In this document: in pieces, positions 33,811-41,981 of the stretch
Numbering within the stretch: position 1 is the stretch's first letter
How the letters are laid out: every line of letters starts with the position of its first letter
Source of the DNA: Pseudomonas fluorescens
GTDB taxonomy: Bacteria; Pseudomonadota; Gammaproteobacteria; Pseudomonadales; Pseudomonadaceae
Assembly: GCA_902825215.1 (NCBI GenBank)
Contig: LR782234.1
Coordinates: 4,898,001-4,962,000 of the forward strand
Length of the DNA: 64,000 nucleotides
Direction: 5' to 3'
Notes under the pieces: model-generated
What the model saw: only the letters and a program-made list of their open reading frames with translations
Told to the model about the DNA's origin: nothing
Databases searched by the model: none
Translations under genes and position numbers: made by a program

Positions 33811-35313
33811 ATGACCGACATTCAGAACAAGAACTACATCATTGCCCTCGATCAGGGTACGACCAGCTCGCGCGCGATCATTTTCGACCGCGATGCGAAC
33901 GTGGTCTGCACCGCGCAGCGCGAGTTCGTCCAGCACTACCCGCAGGCCGGTTGGGTCGAGCACGATCCGATGGAAATCTTTGCCACCCAGAGCGCGGTGA
34001 TGGTCGAAGCGCTGGCCCAGGCGGGTCTGCATCACGATCAGGTGGCCGCCATCGGCATCACCAACCAGCGTGAAACCACCGTGGTGTGGGACAAGACCAC
34101 TGGCCGGCCGGTGTACAACGCGATCGTCTGGCAGTGCCGCCGCAGCACCGAGATCTGCCAGCAGCTCAAGCGTGATGGTCACGAAGACTACATCCGCGAC
34201 ACCACCGGCCTGGTCACCGACCCGTACTTCTCCGGCACCAAACTGAAGTGGATTCTCGACAACGTCGAAGGCAGCCGCGAGCGTGCGCGCAACGGCGAGC
34301 TGCTGTTCGGCACCGTCGATAGCTGGCTGATCTGGAAATTCACTGGCGGCAAGGTACACGTCACCGATTACACCAACGCCTCGCGCACCATGCTCTTCAA
34401 CATCCATTCGCTGGAATGGGATTCGAAGATGCTGGAAATTCTCGACATCCCTCGCGAGATGCTCCCGGAAGTCAAAGCCTCGTCAGAAATCTATGGTCGC
34501 ACCAAGAGCGGCATTGCCATCGGCGGTATCGCTGGCGACCAGCAAGCGGCACTGTTCGGCCAGATGTGCGTCGAGCCAGGCCAGGCGAAAAACACTTACG
34601 GCACCGGCTGCTTCCTGCTGATGAACACCGGCGACAAAGCGGTGAAATCGCAGCACGGCATGCTCACCACCATCGCTTGCGGCCCACGCGGCGAAGTGGC
34701 TTACGCACTGGAAGGCGCGGTGTTCAACGGCGGTTCGACCGTGCAGTGGCTGCGTGACGAACTGAAAATCGTCAACGACGCCCACGACACCGAATACTTC
34801 GCCAACAAGGTCAAGGACAGCAACGGCGTCTATCTGGTACCGGCCTTCACCGGTCTCGGCGCGCCGTACTGGGACCCGTATGCCCGTGGCGCGCTGTTCG
34901 GCCTGACCCGCGGCGTACGCGTGGATCACATCATCCGCGCCGCGCTGGAATCGATTGCCTACCAGACCCGCGACGTGCTCGACGCCATGCAACAGGACTC
35001 CGGCGAACGTCTCAAGGCGTTGCGTGTGGACGGCGGCGCAGTGGCAAACAACTTCCTCATGCAGTTCCAGGCCGACATCCTCGGCACCCAGGTCGAGCGC
35101 CCGCAAATGCGCGAAACCACCGCTCTTGGCGCGGCGTATCTGGCCGGTCTGGCGTGCGGTTTCTGGGGCAGCCTGGAAGAACTGCGCGGCAAAGCAGTGA
35201 TCGAGCGCGAGTTCGAACCGAGCCTCGACGAAGCGGCGAAAGAGAAGCTCTATAAAGGCTGGAAAAAAGCCGTCAGCCGTACCCGTGACTGGGCGCGTGA
35301 GGACGCTGAATAA
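33811..35313 (+). CDS. glpK: Glycerol kinase
   Basis: A 500-residue FGGY-family kinase that phosphorylates incoming glycerol to sn-glycerol 3-phosphate. N-terminal phosphate loop ALDQGTTSSRAIIF (about 11-24), glycerol-binding NQRET (about 88), and signature GGSTVQWLRD and DGGAVANNFLMQF are intact. It lies 77 nt after glpF and probably shares its transcript. Length matches E. coli GlpK (502). Confidence 0.98.
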   Translation: MTDIQNKNYIIALDQGTTSSRAIIFDRDANVVCTAQREFVQHYPQAGWVEHDPMEIFATQSAVMVEALAQAGLHHDQVAAIGITNQRETTVVWDKTTGRPVYNAIVWQCRRSTEICQQLKRDGHEDYIRDTTGLVTDPYFSGTKLKWILDNVEGSRERARNGELLFGTVDSWLIWKFTGGKVHVTDYTNASRTMLFNIHSLEWDSKMLEILDIPREMLPEVKASSEIYGRTKSGIAIGGIAGDQQAALFGQMCVEPGQAKNTYGTGCFLLMNTGDKAVKSQHGMLTTIACGPRGEVAYALEGAVFNGGSTVQWLRDELKIVNDAHDTEYFANKVKDSNGVYLVPAFTGLGAPYWDPYARGALFGLTRGVRVDHIIRAALESIAYQTRDVLDAMQQDSGERLKALRVDGGAVANNFLMQFQADILGTQVERPQMRETTALGAAYLAGLACGFWGSLEELRGKAVIEREFEPSLDEAAKEKLYKGWKKAVSRTRDWAREDAE

Positions 35314-35408
35314 GCCAAGGTTCAGTTACAGACAGGCATCAAACTGGTCGGGAGCGGATTCCTGCGGCATCATGGGCAAATTTTGCACGGCAGCCCAAAG
35401 GAAGCCCC

Positions 35409-36164
35409 ATGAATCTGCCTCCCCGTCAGCAGCAAATCCTCGAGCTGGTCCGCGAACGCGGCTATGTCAGCATCGAGGAGATGGCCACGCTGTTCGTTGT
35501 TACCCCGCAAACCATTCGCCGCGACATCAATCAGCTCGCGGAAGCCAATCTGTTGCGTCGCTATCATGGCGGCGCGGCTTATGATTCCAGTGTCGAAAAT
35601 ACCGCCTATGCGATGCGCGCCGACCAGATGCGCGATGAAAAACAACGCATCGGCGAAGCCATCGCCGCGCAGATCCCCGATCACGCCTCGCTGTTCATCA
35701 ACATCGGTACCACCACCGAATCGATTGCCCGTGCGCTGCTCAATCACAGCCATCTGAAAATCATCACCAACAACCTGCATGTGGCTTCGATGCTCAGTGC
35801 CAAGGATGATTTTGACGTGCTGCTGACCGGCGGCAATGTACGACGCGACGGCGGCGTGGTCGGTCAGGCGAGCGTGGATTTCATCAATCAGTTCAAGGTC
35901 GATTTCGCTCTGGTCGGGATCAGCGGCATTGACGAGGACGGTAGCCTGCTCGATTTCGATTATCAGGAAGTCCGTGTGAGTCAGGCGATCATTGCCAATG
36001 CGCGTCAGGTGATTCTGGCGGCGGACTCGAGCAAGTTCGGGCGCAATGCGATGATCCGGCTGGGGCCGATCAGCCTGATCGATTGCCTGGTGACCGATCA
36101 GCAACCGGTGCCGGCGCTGGCGCAACTGCTGAGTCAGCACAAGATTCGCCTGGAAGTCGTTTAA
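35409..36164 (+). CDS. glpR: Glycerol-3-phosphate regulon repressor GlpR (DeoR family)
   Basis: A 251-residue DeoR-type repressor. N-terminal HTH: QQILELVRERGYVSIEEMA and VVTPQTIRRDINQL; C-terminal sugar-phosphate sensor with TTTESIARAL and ADSSKFG. AAGGAAG precedes the ATG. It should repress glpF-glpK and glpD, with glycerol 3-phosphate as inducer. Candidate operators lie at 36327, 36411 and 36431 upstream of glpD and at 32737 upstream of glpF. Confidence 0.95.
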   Translation: MNLPPRQQQILELVRERGYVSIEEMATLFVVTPQTIRRDINQLAEANLLRRYHGGAAYDSSVENTAYAMRADQMRDEKQRIGEAIAAQIPDHASLFINIGTTTESIARALLNHSHLKIITNNLHVASMLSAKDDFDVLLTGGNVRRDGGVVGQASVDFINQFKVDFALVGISGIDEDGSLLDFDYQEVRVSQAIIANARQVILAADSSKFGRNAMIRLGPISLIDCLVTDQQPVPALAQLLSQHKIRLEVV

Positions 36165-36175
36165 CCTCTCGCTTG

Positions 36176-36287
36176 CTCGTTCCCACGCTCCGCGTGGGAA
36201 TGCAGCCCGGGACGCTCTGCGTCCCCCATCAAGAAGCCGACGCGGAGCGTCGATGGATGCATTCACACGCAGAGCGTGGGAACGATC
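36176..36287. repeat. Dispersed repeat, GTTCCCACGC type
   Basis: About 112 bp framed by GTTCCCACGCTCCGCGTGGG on the left and an inverted relative (AGAGCGTGGGAACGATC) on the right, with internal hairpins (GGGACGC...GCGTCCC). A second copy lies at 53665-53777 after metR. Non-coding, probably a mobilised palindromic element distinct from the TGTGGGAGC REPs. Confidence 0.8.
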
Positions 36288-36326
36288 TGCATACGGCCAA
36301 TCGCTCTGCGTTTTTTCGCGCACCTC

Positions 36327-36344
36327 ATGTTCGATAATTTTCCT
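36327..36344 (+). promoter_or_regulatory. Upstream GlpR-like operator
   Basis: Starts ATGTTCGATAA, identical to the first 11 positions of the GlpR operator consensus; 13 of 18 match overall. About 135-150 nt upstream of glpD. Confidence 0.45.
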
Positions 36345-36410
36345 TTCCCCGCCCTTCGATGAGTTTTTTCAATCGAAGGCGACTGGCTGTGTGCGTGTTT
36401 ATGGGCTACC

Positions 36411-36448
36411 ATTTTCGCAAATGAACATTCATGTTCGATTTCAAATAT
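36411..36448 (+). promoter_or_regulatory. Tandem GlpR operators of glpD
   Basis: ATTTTCGCAAATGAACAT (36411-36428) and ATGTTCGATTTCAAATAT (36431-36448) each match the 18-bp GlpR operator at 14 positions and are exactly 20 bp apart, like the tandem sites in E. coli glp promoters. They end 30 nt before the glpD ATG. Confidence 0.65.
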
Positions 36449-36477
36449 AGAAAATCAAAAAAGCCCGAGGCCCGCCA

Positions 36478-38016
36478 ATGTCCACCTCTACCTTGCGAAC
36501 GCCCCCAATCTCCGAGATCTACGATATCGCCGTCATTGGTGGCGGGATCAATGGCGTCGGGATCGCTGCGGATGCCGCCGGTCGCGGGCTCTCGGTGTTC
36601 CTTTGCGAAAAGGATGATCTGGCCAGCCACACCTCGTCGGCCAGCAGCAAACTGATCCACGGTGGCTTGCGCTATCTCGAACATTACGAATTCCGTCTGG
36701 TACGTGAAGCACTGGCCGAACGCGAGGTGCTGCTGGCCAAGGCGCCGCACATCGTCAAGCCGATGCGCTTCGTGTTGCCGCACCGCCCGCACTTGCGCCC
36801 GGCGTGGATGATCCGTGCCGGCCTGTTCCTGTATGACAACCTCGGCAAGCGGGAAAAACTGCCGGGCTCGAAAAGCCTGAAGTTCGGCGCCGACAGCGCG
36901 CTGAAAAGCGAGATCAAGAAAGGCTTCGAATACTCCGATTGCTGGGTAGACGATGCCCGCCTCGTGGTGCTGAACGCCATGGCTGCCCGCGAAAAAGGCG
37001 CCCACGTACACACCCAGACCCGTTGCGTCAGTGCCCGTCGCGCCAAAGGTTTGTGGCATCTGCACCTGGAACGCGCTGACGGCAGCCTGTTTTCGATCAC
37101 TGCCAAAGCCTTGGTCAACGCGGCCGGTCCGTGGGTCGCCAAGTTCATTCGCGACGACCTGAAAATGGAATCGCCGTATGGCATCCGTCTGATTCAGGGC
37201 AGCCACATCATCGTGCCGAAGCTATACGAAGGCGAGCATGCGCATATTCTGCAAAACGAAGATCAGCGCATCGTTTTCACCATTCCGTACCTGAACCATT
37301 TCACCCTGATCGGCACCACCGACCGCGAGTACACCGGCGACCCGGCGAAAGTGGCGATCACCGAAGCTGAAACCGACTATCTGCTGAAAGTGGTCAACGA
37401 ACACTTCAAGAAACAGCTCAGCCGTGACGACATCCAGCACAGCTACTCGGGCGTACGTCCGCTGTGCAACGACGAGTCGGATAATCCGTCAGCCGTGACC
37501 CGCGACTACACCTTGGCGCTGTCGGGCAACGCGCAGGAAGCCCCGTTGCTGTCGGTGTTCGGCGGTAAGTTGACCACCTACCGCAAGCTCGCCGAGTCGG
37601 CGATGGCGCAGTTGATGCCGTTCTTCACCCAGATGCGCCCAAGCTGGACCGCCACGGCGACCCTGCCCGGCGGCGAAGACATGACCACCCCGCAGGCGCT
37701 CAGCGCACTGATCCGCGACAAGTTCGACTTCGTCCCGACAGAAATCGCCCGTCGCTGGTCCGTCACCTATGGCAGCCGCACCTGGCGCATGCTCGAAGGC
37801 GTGGAAAGCCTGGCTGACATGGGCGAACACATCGGCGGCGGGCTCTACACCCGTGAGGTCGATTATCTGTGCAGCGAAGAATGGGCGACCACCGCGCACG
37901 ATATTCTGTGGCGTCGTAGCAAGCTGGGACTTTTCACCACTTCGGCAGAGCAGGAGAAACTGGCGGTGTATCTGGGTAAGGTTGAGCAGAACCGTAGCAA
38001 GATCGAAGCGGCGTGA
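36478..38016 (+). CDS. glpD: Aerobic glycerol-3-phosphate dehydrogenase
   Basis: A 512-residue FAD enzyme on the inner face of the cytoplasmic membrane; it oxidises glycerol 3-phosphate to dihydroxyacetone phosphate and feeds quinones. FAD motif IAVIGGGINGVGIAADAAGR (about 16-35), SSKLIHGGLRYLE (about 57-69) and GKLTTYRKLAE (about 363-373) are typical. GAGG precedes the ATG. Own promoter with tandem GlpR operators; terminator 20 nt downstream. In P. aeruginosa, glpM follows directly; here glpM is about 7 kb away. Confidence 0.98.
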   Translation: MSTSTLRTPPISEIYDIAVIGGGINGVGIAADAAGRGLSVFLCEKDDLASHTSSASSKLIHGGLRYLEHYEFRLVREALAEREVLLAKAPHIVKPMRFVLPHRPHLRPAWMIRAGLFLYDNLGKREKLPGSKSLKFGADSALKSEIKKGFEYSDCWVDDARLVVLNAMAAREKGAHVHTQTRCVSARRAKGLWHLHLERADGSLFSITAKALVNAAGPWVAKFIRDDLKMESPYGIRLIQGSHIIVPKLYEGEHAHILQNEDQRIVFTIPYLNHFTLIGTTDREYTGDPAKVAITEAETDYLLKVVNEHFKKQLSRDDIQHSYSGVRPLCNDESDNPSAVTRDYTLALSGNAQEAPLLSVFGGKLTTYRKLAESAMAQLMPFFTQMRPSWTATATLPGGEDMTTPQALSALIRDKFDFVPTEIARRWSVTYGSRTWRMLEGVESLADMGEHIGGGLYTREVDYLCSEEWATTAHDILWRRSKLGLFTTSAEQEKLAVYLGKVEQNRSKIEAA

Positions 38017-38035
38017 TGTGAGCATTGTTTAAACG

Positions 38036-38075
38036 AAAGCCCCTGGATTGAGAGATTCAGGGGCTTTTTGTTTTG
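38036..38075 (+). terminator. glpD intrinsic terminator
   Basis: AAAGCCCCTG / CAGGGGCTTTTTG hairpin followed by a T-rich tract. Confidence 0.9.
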
Positions 38076-38111
38076 TGGGTTCTGTTGAACCTGATTGTGT
38101 CAGTTAGATCT

Positions 38112-38290
38112 TTCCCCCTCACCCCAGCCCTCTCCCCCAGGGGGTAGAGGGGGAAAGGGAGCCGATCTTCATGGGGTTCTAAACGTGAGTTCGACTCGGT
38201 ATCTCACGTAGGCGGGACTTGCCCAAACAACGCGGTCGGTCCCCTCTCCCTTCGGGAGAGGGCTAGGCGGGCGGCGTTCCGATGAGGGGC
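38112..38290. repeat. Dispersed repeat, CCCTCTCCC type (copy 1)
   Basis: About 180 bp with CCCTCACCCCAGCCCTCTCC at the left and CCCTCTCCCTTCGGGAGAGG then GCGTTCCGATGAGGGG at the right. An inverted relative lies at 45551-45770, so the two bracket the aat-aau-glpM block. No coding potential seen. Confidence 0.75.
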
Positions 38291-38297
38291 TTTTAGC

Positions 38298-38345
38298 CGT
38301 TCGGTTTTCCGAACGAGACTCTTCGGTCAAATTCGGGAAACCGGA
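38298..38345. promoter_or_regulatory. Two AauR upstream activating sites
   Basis: CGTTCGGTTTTCCGAACG (38298-38315) is a perfect palindrome containing TTCGG-N4-CCGAA, the AauR site as I remember it from P. putida. TTCGGGAAACCGGA (38332-38345) matches with one mismatch. They are 32 bp (about three turns) apart and roughly 80-125 bp upstream of the -24/-12 promoter, a normal enhancer distance. Confidence 0.75.
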
Positions 38346-38421
38346 TCAGCCACATCGCCAAATACCATCACAAAACTTTAATACCGTTATAAAACAGCCA
38401 CTTAACCATCGGCGACTGCTC

Positions 38422-38437
38422 TGGCACGACTCATGCT
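38422..38437 (+). promoter_or_regulatory. Sigma-54 (-24/-12) promoter of aatJ
   Basis: TGGCACGACTCATGCT fits TGGCACN5TTGCW with one change (ATGC for TTGC) and the invariant GG/GC pair 10 nt apart. The leader to the aatJ ATG is about 105 nt. Confidence 0.75.
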
Positions 38438-38553
38438 CTACACTCTCTCGACGAATGCCCGCTGAGCCAACACTTCAGGAGCCGTCAGGCATTCGAAGCA
38501 CAAAAGGGCCGACAAACTGGCTCCATAAAAAAAACAATGTCGAGGAAAATTTG

Positions 38554-39480
38554 ATGCGCATCGTTCCCCATATCCTGGGCGCAGCCATTGCTGCCGCTCT
38601 GATCAGCACGCCAGTTTTCGCCGCCGAACTCACCGGCACCCTGAAGAAAATCAACGATTCGGGCACCATCACGCTCGCTCACCGCGACAGCTCAATTCCG
38701 TTTTCCTACATTGCAGATGCTTCTGGCAAACCAGTGGGCTACTCCCACGATATTCAGGTGGCGATCGTTGAAGCCCTGAAAAAAGACCTGAACAAGCCAG
38801 ACCTGCAGGTCAAGTACAACCTGGTGACCTCGCAAACCCGTATTCCGCTGATCCAGAACGGCACCGCGGATATCGAGTGTGGTTCCACCACCAACAACAC
38901 CGAACGCGCCCAGCAGGTCGACTTCACCGTCAACATCTTCGAAATCGGCACCCGTCTGCTGGTCAAGAAAGACAAGGAAGGCAAGCCGTCCTATAACGAC
39001 TTCGCTGACCTCAAGGGCAAAAACGTCGTGACCACCGCTGGCACCACGTCCGAGCGCATCATCAAAGCGATGAACGCCGACAAGCAGATGGGCATGAACA
39101 TCATCTCCGCCAAAGACCACGGCGAATCCTTCAACATGCTCGAAAGCGGCCGCGCCGTGGCCTTCATGATGGACGACGCGCTGCTGGCCGGTGAAGAAGC
39201 CAAGGCCAAGAAGCCGACTGACTGGGTCATCACCGGTACGCCGCAGTCCTTCGAAGCCTATGCCTGCATGGTTCGCAAAGGCGACGCGCCGTTCAAGAAA
39301 GCTGTCGATGACGCCATTGTCGGCCTGTACAAGTCGGGCGAGATCAACAAGATCTACAGCAAGTGGTTCGAAAGCCCGATCCCGCCAAAAGGCCTGAACC
39401 TGAACTTCCCGATGAGCGACAAGGTGAAGGATCTGATCGCCAACCCGAGCGACAAGCCGGCGCCTGACGTAAAAATCTGA
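38554..39480 (+). CDS. aatJ: Glutamate/aspartate ABC transporter substrate-binding protein
   Basis: A 308-residue periplasmic binding protein with signal peptide MRIVPHILGAAIAAALISTP (cleaved after ...VFA), then the SBP_bac_3 fold (IAHRDSSIPFSYIA; ECGSTTNNTERAQQVDFT; TAGTTSERIIKAM). GAGGAAAA precedes the ATG at 38554; the longer frame overlaps the promoter. Delivers acidic amino acids and probably glutamine to the AatQM permease. Transcribed from the AauR/sigma-54 promoter; a hairpin 19 nt after its stop separates it from aatQ. Confidence 0.94.
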   Translation: MRIVPHILGAAIAAALISTPVFAAELTGTLKKINDSGTITLAHRDSSIPFSYIADASGKPVGYSHDIQVAIVEALKKDLNKPDLQVKYNLVTSQTRIPLIQNGTADIECGSTTNNTERAQQVDFTVNIFEIGTRLLVKKDKEGKPSYNDFADLKGKNVVTTAGTTSERIIKAMNADKQMGMNIISAKDHGESFNMLESGRAVAFMMDDALLAGEEAKAKKPTDWVITGTPQSFEAYACMVRKGDAPFKKAVDDAIVGLYKSGEINKIYSKWFESPIPPKGLNLNFPMSDKVKDLIANPSDKPAPDVKI

Positions 39481-39498
39481 TTCCTGACTAACCTTATC

Positions 39499-39524
39499 GT
39501 CTGAGGGAGCGACCTCCCTCAGAC
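39499..39524 (+). terminator. Hairpin between aatJ and aatQ (processing or attenuation)
   Basis: Perfect 10-bp stem GTCTGAGGGA / TCCCTCAGAC with a 6-nt loop and no T-run. Such hairpins usually protect the binding-protein mRNA and lower downstream expression rather than stop transcription fully. Confidence 0.6.
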
Positions 39525-39672
39525 GTCTGTTACTGCCTGCTGGCTTTGCTGTGGAACACTCGACCTGGCGGTTTTCGAGCCGATCGCGTGTGTCCGGCGT
39601 TCCGCGTCGGACGGGAAAGGAACTTCCCCAAGCGGGTGCTTGTACATCGATCGATTTCGAGGGGAGACCCTA

Positions 39673-40419
39673 ATGAATTACAACTGGGACTGGGGCGTGT
39701 TCTTCAAGTCCACCGGCGTTGGCAGCGAGACTTATCTCGACTGGTACATCGCCGGCCTGGGCTGGACCATCGGCATCGCTGTCGTGGCGTGGATCATCGC
39801 TTTGCTGCTGGGCTCCATTCTGGGGGTCATGCGCACTGTGCCAAACCGCATCGTAGCCGGCATCGCGACCTGCTACGTGGAACTGTTTCGCAACGTGCCG
39901 CTGCTGGTTCAGCTGTTCATCTGGTACTTCCTGGTACCCGACCTGCTGCCGCAGAACCTGCAGGACTGGTACAAGCAAGACCTTAACCCGACCACCTCGG
40001 CATACCTGAGCGTCGTCGTGTGCCTGGGTCTGTTCACCGCTGCCCGTGTTTGCGAACAGGTGCGCACCGGTATCCAGGCGCTGCCACGCGGCCAGGAATC
40101 CGCTGCCCGCGCGATGGGTTTCAAGCTGCCGCAGATCTACTGGAACGTGCTGCTGCCGCAGGCGTACCGGATCATCATTCCGCCGCTCACCTCGGAATTC
40201 CTCAACGTCTTCAAGAACTCCTCCGTGGCGTCCCTGATCGGCTTGATGGAATTGCTGGCACAAACCAAACAGACCGCCGAGTTCTCGGCCAACCTGTTTG
40301 AAGCCTTCACCCTGGCCACGCTGATCTACTTCACCCTGAACATGAGCCTGATGTTGCTGATGCGCATGGTCGAGAAGAAAGTCGCCGTGCCCGGCCTGAT
40401 CTCCGTGGGGGGTAAATAA
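39673..40419 (+). CDS. aatQ: Glutamate/aspartate ABC transporter permease (GltJ type)
   Basis: A 248-residue inner-membrane permease with five or more hydrophobic helices. The polar amino-acid permease signature (EQVRTGIQALPRGQESAARA with the EAA loop) lies about 127-146. GGGGAGA precedes the ATG at 39673; the frame extends 11 codons upstream without a ribosome site. Forms the translocation pore with AatM. Shares one base with the aatM start (TAATG). Confidence 0.93.
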   Translation: MNYNWDWGVFFKSTGVGSETYLDWYIAGLGWTIGIAVVAWIIALLLGSILGVMRTVPNRIVAGIATCYVELFRNVPLLVQLFIWYFLVPDLLPQNLQDWYKQDLNPTTSAYLSVVVCLGLFTAARVCEQVRTGIQALPRGQESAARAMGFKLPQIYWNVLLPQAYRIIIPPLTSEFLNVFKNSSVASLIGLMELLAQTKQTAEFSANLFEAFTLATLIYFTLNMSLMLLMRMVEKKVAVPGLISVGGK

Positions 40420-41090
40420 TGGACTTCGATTTCAGCGGCATCATCCCCGCGATCCCGGGCCTGTGGAACGGCATGGTCATGACCTTGCAGTTGATGGTCA
40501 TGGGCGTGATCGGCGGCATCGTGCTCGGCACGATCCTGGCGCTGATGCGCCTGTCGTCGAGCAAACTGCTGTCGAACGTTGCCGGCGCGTACGTCAACTA
40601 TTTCCGTTCGATCCCGTTGCTGCTGGTGATCACCTGGTTCTACCTGGCGGTGCCGTTCGTGCTGCGCTGGATCACCGGTGAAGACACACCGATCGGTGCA
40701 TTCACCTCGTGCGTCGTGGCCTTCATGATGTTCGAAGCGGCGTATTTCTGTGAAATCGTCCGGGCCGGCGTGCAGTCGATTCCCAAAGGCCAGATGGCCG
40801 CCGCGCAAGCGATGGGCATGACCTACGGCCAGACCATGCGCCTGATCATCCTGCCCCAGGCGTTCCGCAAGATGACGCCGTTGCTGCTGCAACAGAGCAT
40901 CATCCTGTTCCAGGACACCTCGCTGGTCTACACCGTGGGCCTGGTCGACTTCCTCAACTCCGCGCGCTCGAACGGCGACATCATCGGCCGTTCCAACGAG
41001 TTCCTGATCTTCGCCGGTGTCGTCTACTTCATCATCAGCTTTTCCGCCTCGCTGCTGGTCAAGCGTCTGCAAAAAAGGTTCGCCGTATGA
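40419..41090 (+). CDS. aatM: Glutamate/aspartate ABC transporter permease (GltK type)
   Basis: A 223-residue permease partner of AatQ, with the same permease signature (CEIVRAGVQSIPKGQMAAAQ, about 108-127). Hydrophobic helices at about 13-42, 60-82, 90-110 and 190-212. Coupled at both ends: 1-nt overlap with aatQ and ATGA overlap with aatP. Confidence 0.93.
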   Translation: MDFDFSGIIPAIPGLWNGMVMTLQLMVMGVIGGIVLGTILALMRLSSSKLLSNVAGAYVNYFRSIPLLLVITWFYLAVPFVLRWITGEDTPIGAFTSCVVAFMMFEAAYFCEIVRAGVQSIPKGQMAAAQAMGMTYGQTMRLIILPQAFRKMTPLLLQQSIILFQDTSLVYTVGLVDFLNSARSNGDIIGRSNEFLIFAGVVYFIISFSASLLVKRLQKRFAV

Positions 41091-41821
41091 TCTCTATCAA
41101 GAACATCAACAAGTGGTATGGGGACTTCCAGGTGCTGACTGATTGCAGCACCGAGGTCAAGAAAGGCGAAGTGATCGTGGTCTGCGGTCCGTCGGGCTCG
41201 GGCAAGTCGACGCTGATCAAGTGCGTCAACGCGCTGGAGCCGTTCCAGAAAGGCGACATCGTCGTCGACGGCACCTCGATTGCCGACCCGAAGACCAACC
41301 TGCCGAAACTGCGCTCGCGCGTGGGCATGGTGTTCCAGCATTTCGAGCTGTTCCCGCACCTGACCATCACCGAAAACCTGACCATCGCGCAGATCAAGGT
41401 GCTGGGTCGCAGCAAGGAAGAGGCGACCAAAAAAGGTCTGCAACTGCTTGAGCGCGTCGGCCTCTCGGCACACGCCCATAAGCATCCGGGGCAATTGTCC
41501 GGCGGTCAGCAACAGCGTGTGGCGATTGCCCGTGCGCTGGCGATGGACCCGATCGTCATGCTGTTCGACGAACCGACCTCGGCGCTCGACCCGGAAATGG
41601 TCAACGAAGTGCTCGACGTGATGGTGCAACTGGCCCACGAAGGCATGACCATGATGTGCGTGACCCACGAAATGGGCTTCGCCCGCAAAGTGGCCGACCG
41701 CGTGATCTTCATGGACGCCGGCAAGATCATCGAAGACTGCCCGAAAGAGGAATTCTTCGGCGACATCAACGCCCGCTCCGAACGCGCGCAGCACTTCCTC
41801 GAGAAAATCCTGCAGCATTAA
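41087..41821 (+). CDS. aatP: Glutamate/aspartate ABC transporter ATPase
   Basis: A 244-residue ATPase that energises the AatJQM importer. Walker A GPSGSGKSTLIK (about 34-45), Q loop MVFQHFELFPHL, signature LSGGQQQRVAIARAL, Walker B VMLFDEPTSALDPE and switch VTHEMGFAR; typical of the polar amino-acid ATPases (HisP/GlnQ). Last gene of aatJQMP; a REP pair follows in place of a terminator. Confidence 0.95.
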   Translation: MISIKNINKWYGDFQVLTDCSTEVKKGEVIVVCGPSGSGKSTLIKCVNALEPFQKGDIVVDGTSIADPKTNLPKLRSRVGMVFQHFELFPHLTITENLTIAQIKVLGRSKEEATKKGLQLLERVGLSAHAHKHPGQLSGGQQQRVAIARALAMDPIVMLFDEPTSALDPEMVNEVLDVMVQLAHEGMTMMCVTHEMGFARKVADRVIFMDAGKIIEDCPKEEFFGDINARSERAQHFLEKILQH

Positions 41822-41839
41822 AAAGCGTCGCTCTCCAAC

Positions 41840-41928
41840 TGTGGGAGCGAGCCTGCTCGCGAATGCGATCTGTCAGACGATGATGATGTGAATGACACAG
41901 CGCTTTCGCGAGCAGGCTCGCTCCCACA
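41840..41928. repeat. REPIN (inverted REP pair)
   Basis: Arms identical to those at 9218 and 31077. Lies between co-oriented aatP and aauS. Confidence 0.9.
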
Positions 41929-41981
41929 AGGGGCGGCAGCGCCTCTGAAACAAGTGTGGTGGTTGACCCAAGGCAACTGTG

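Noticed and set aside
39546..39986. Separate open frame overlapping the start of aatQ
   Set aside because: Out of frame with the permease, Arg/His-rich product typical of a shifted frame, and no ribosome site.
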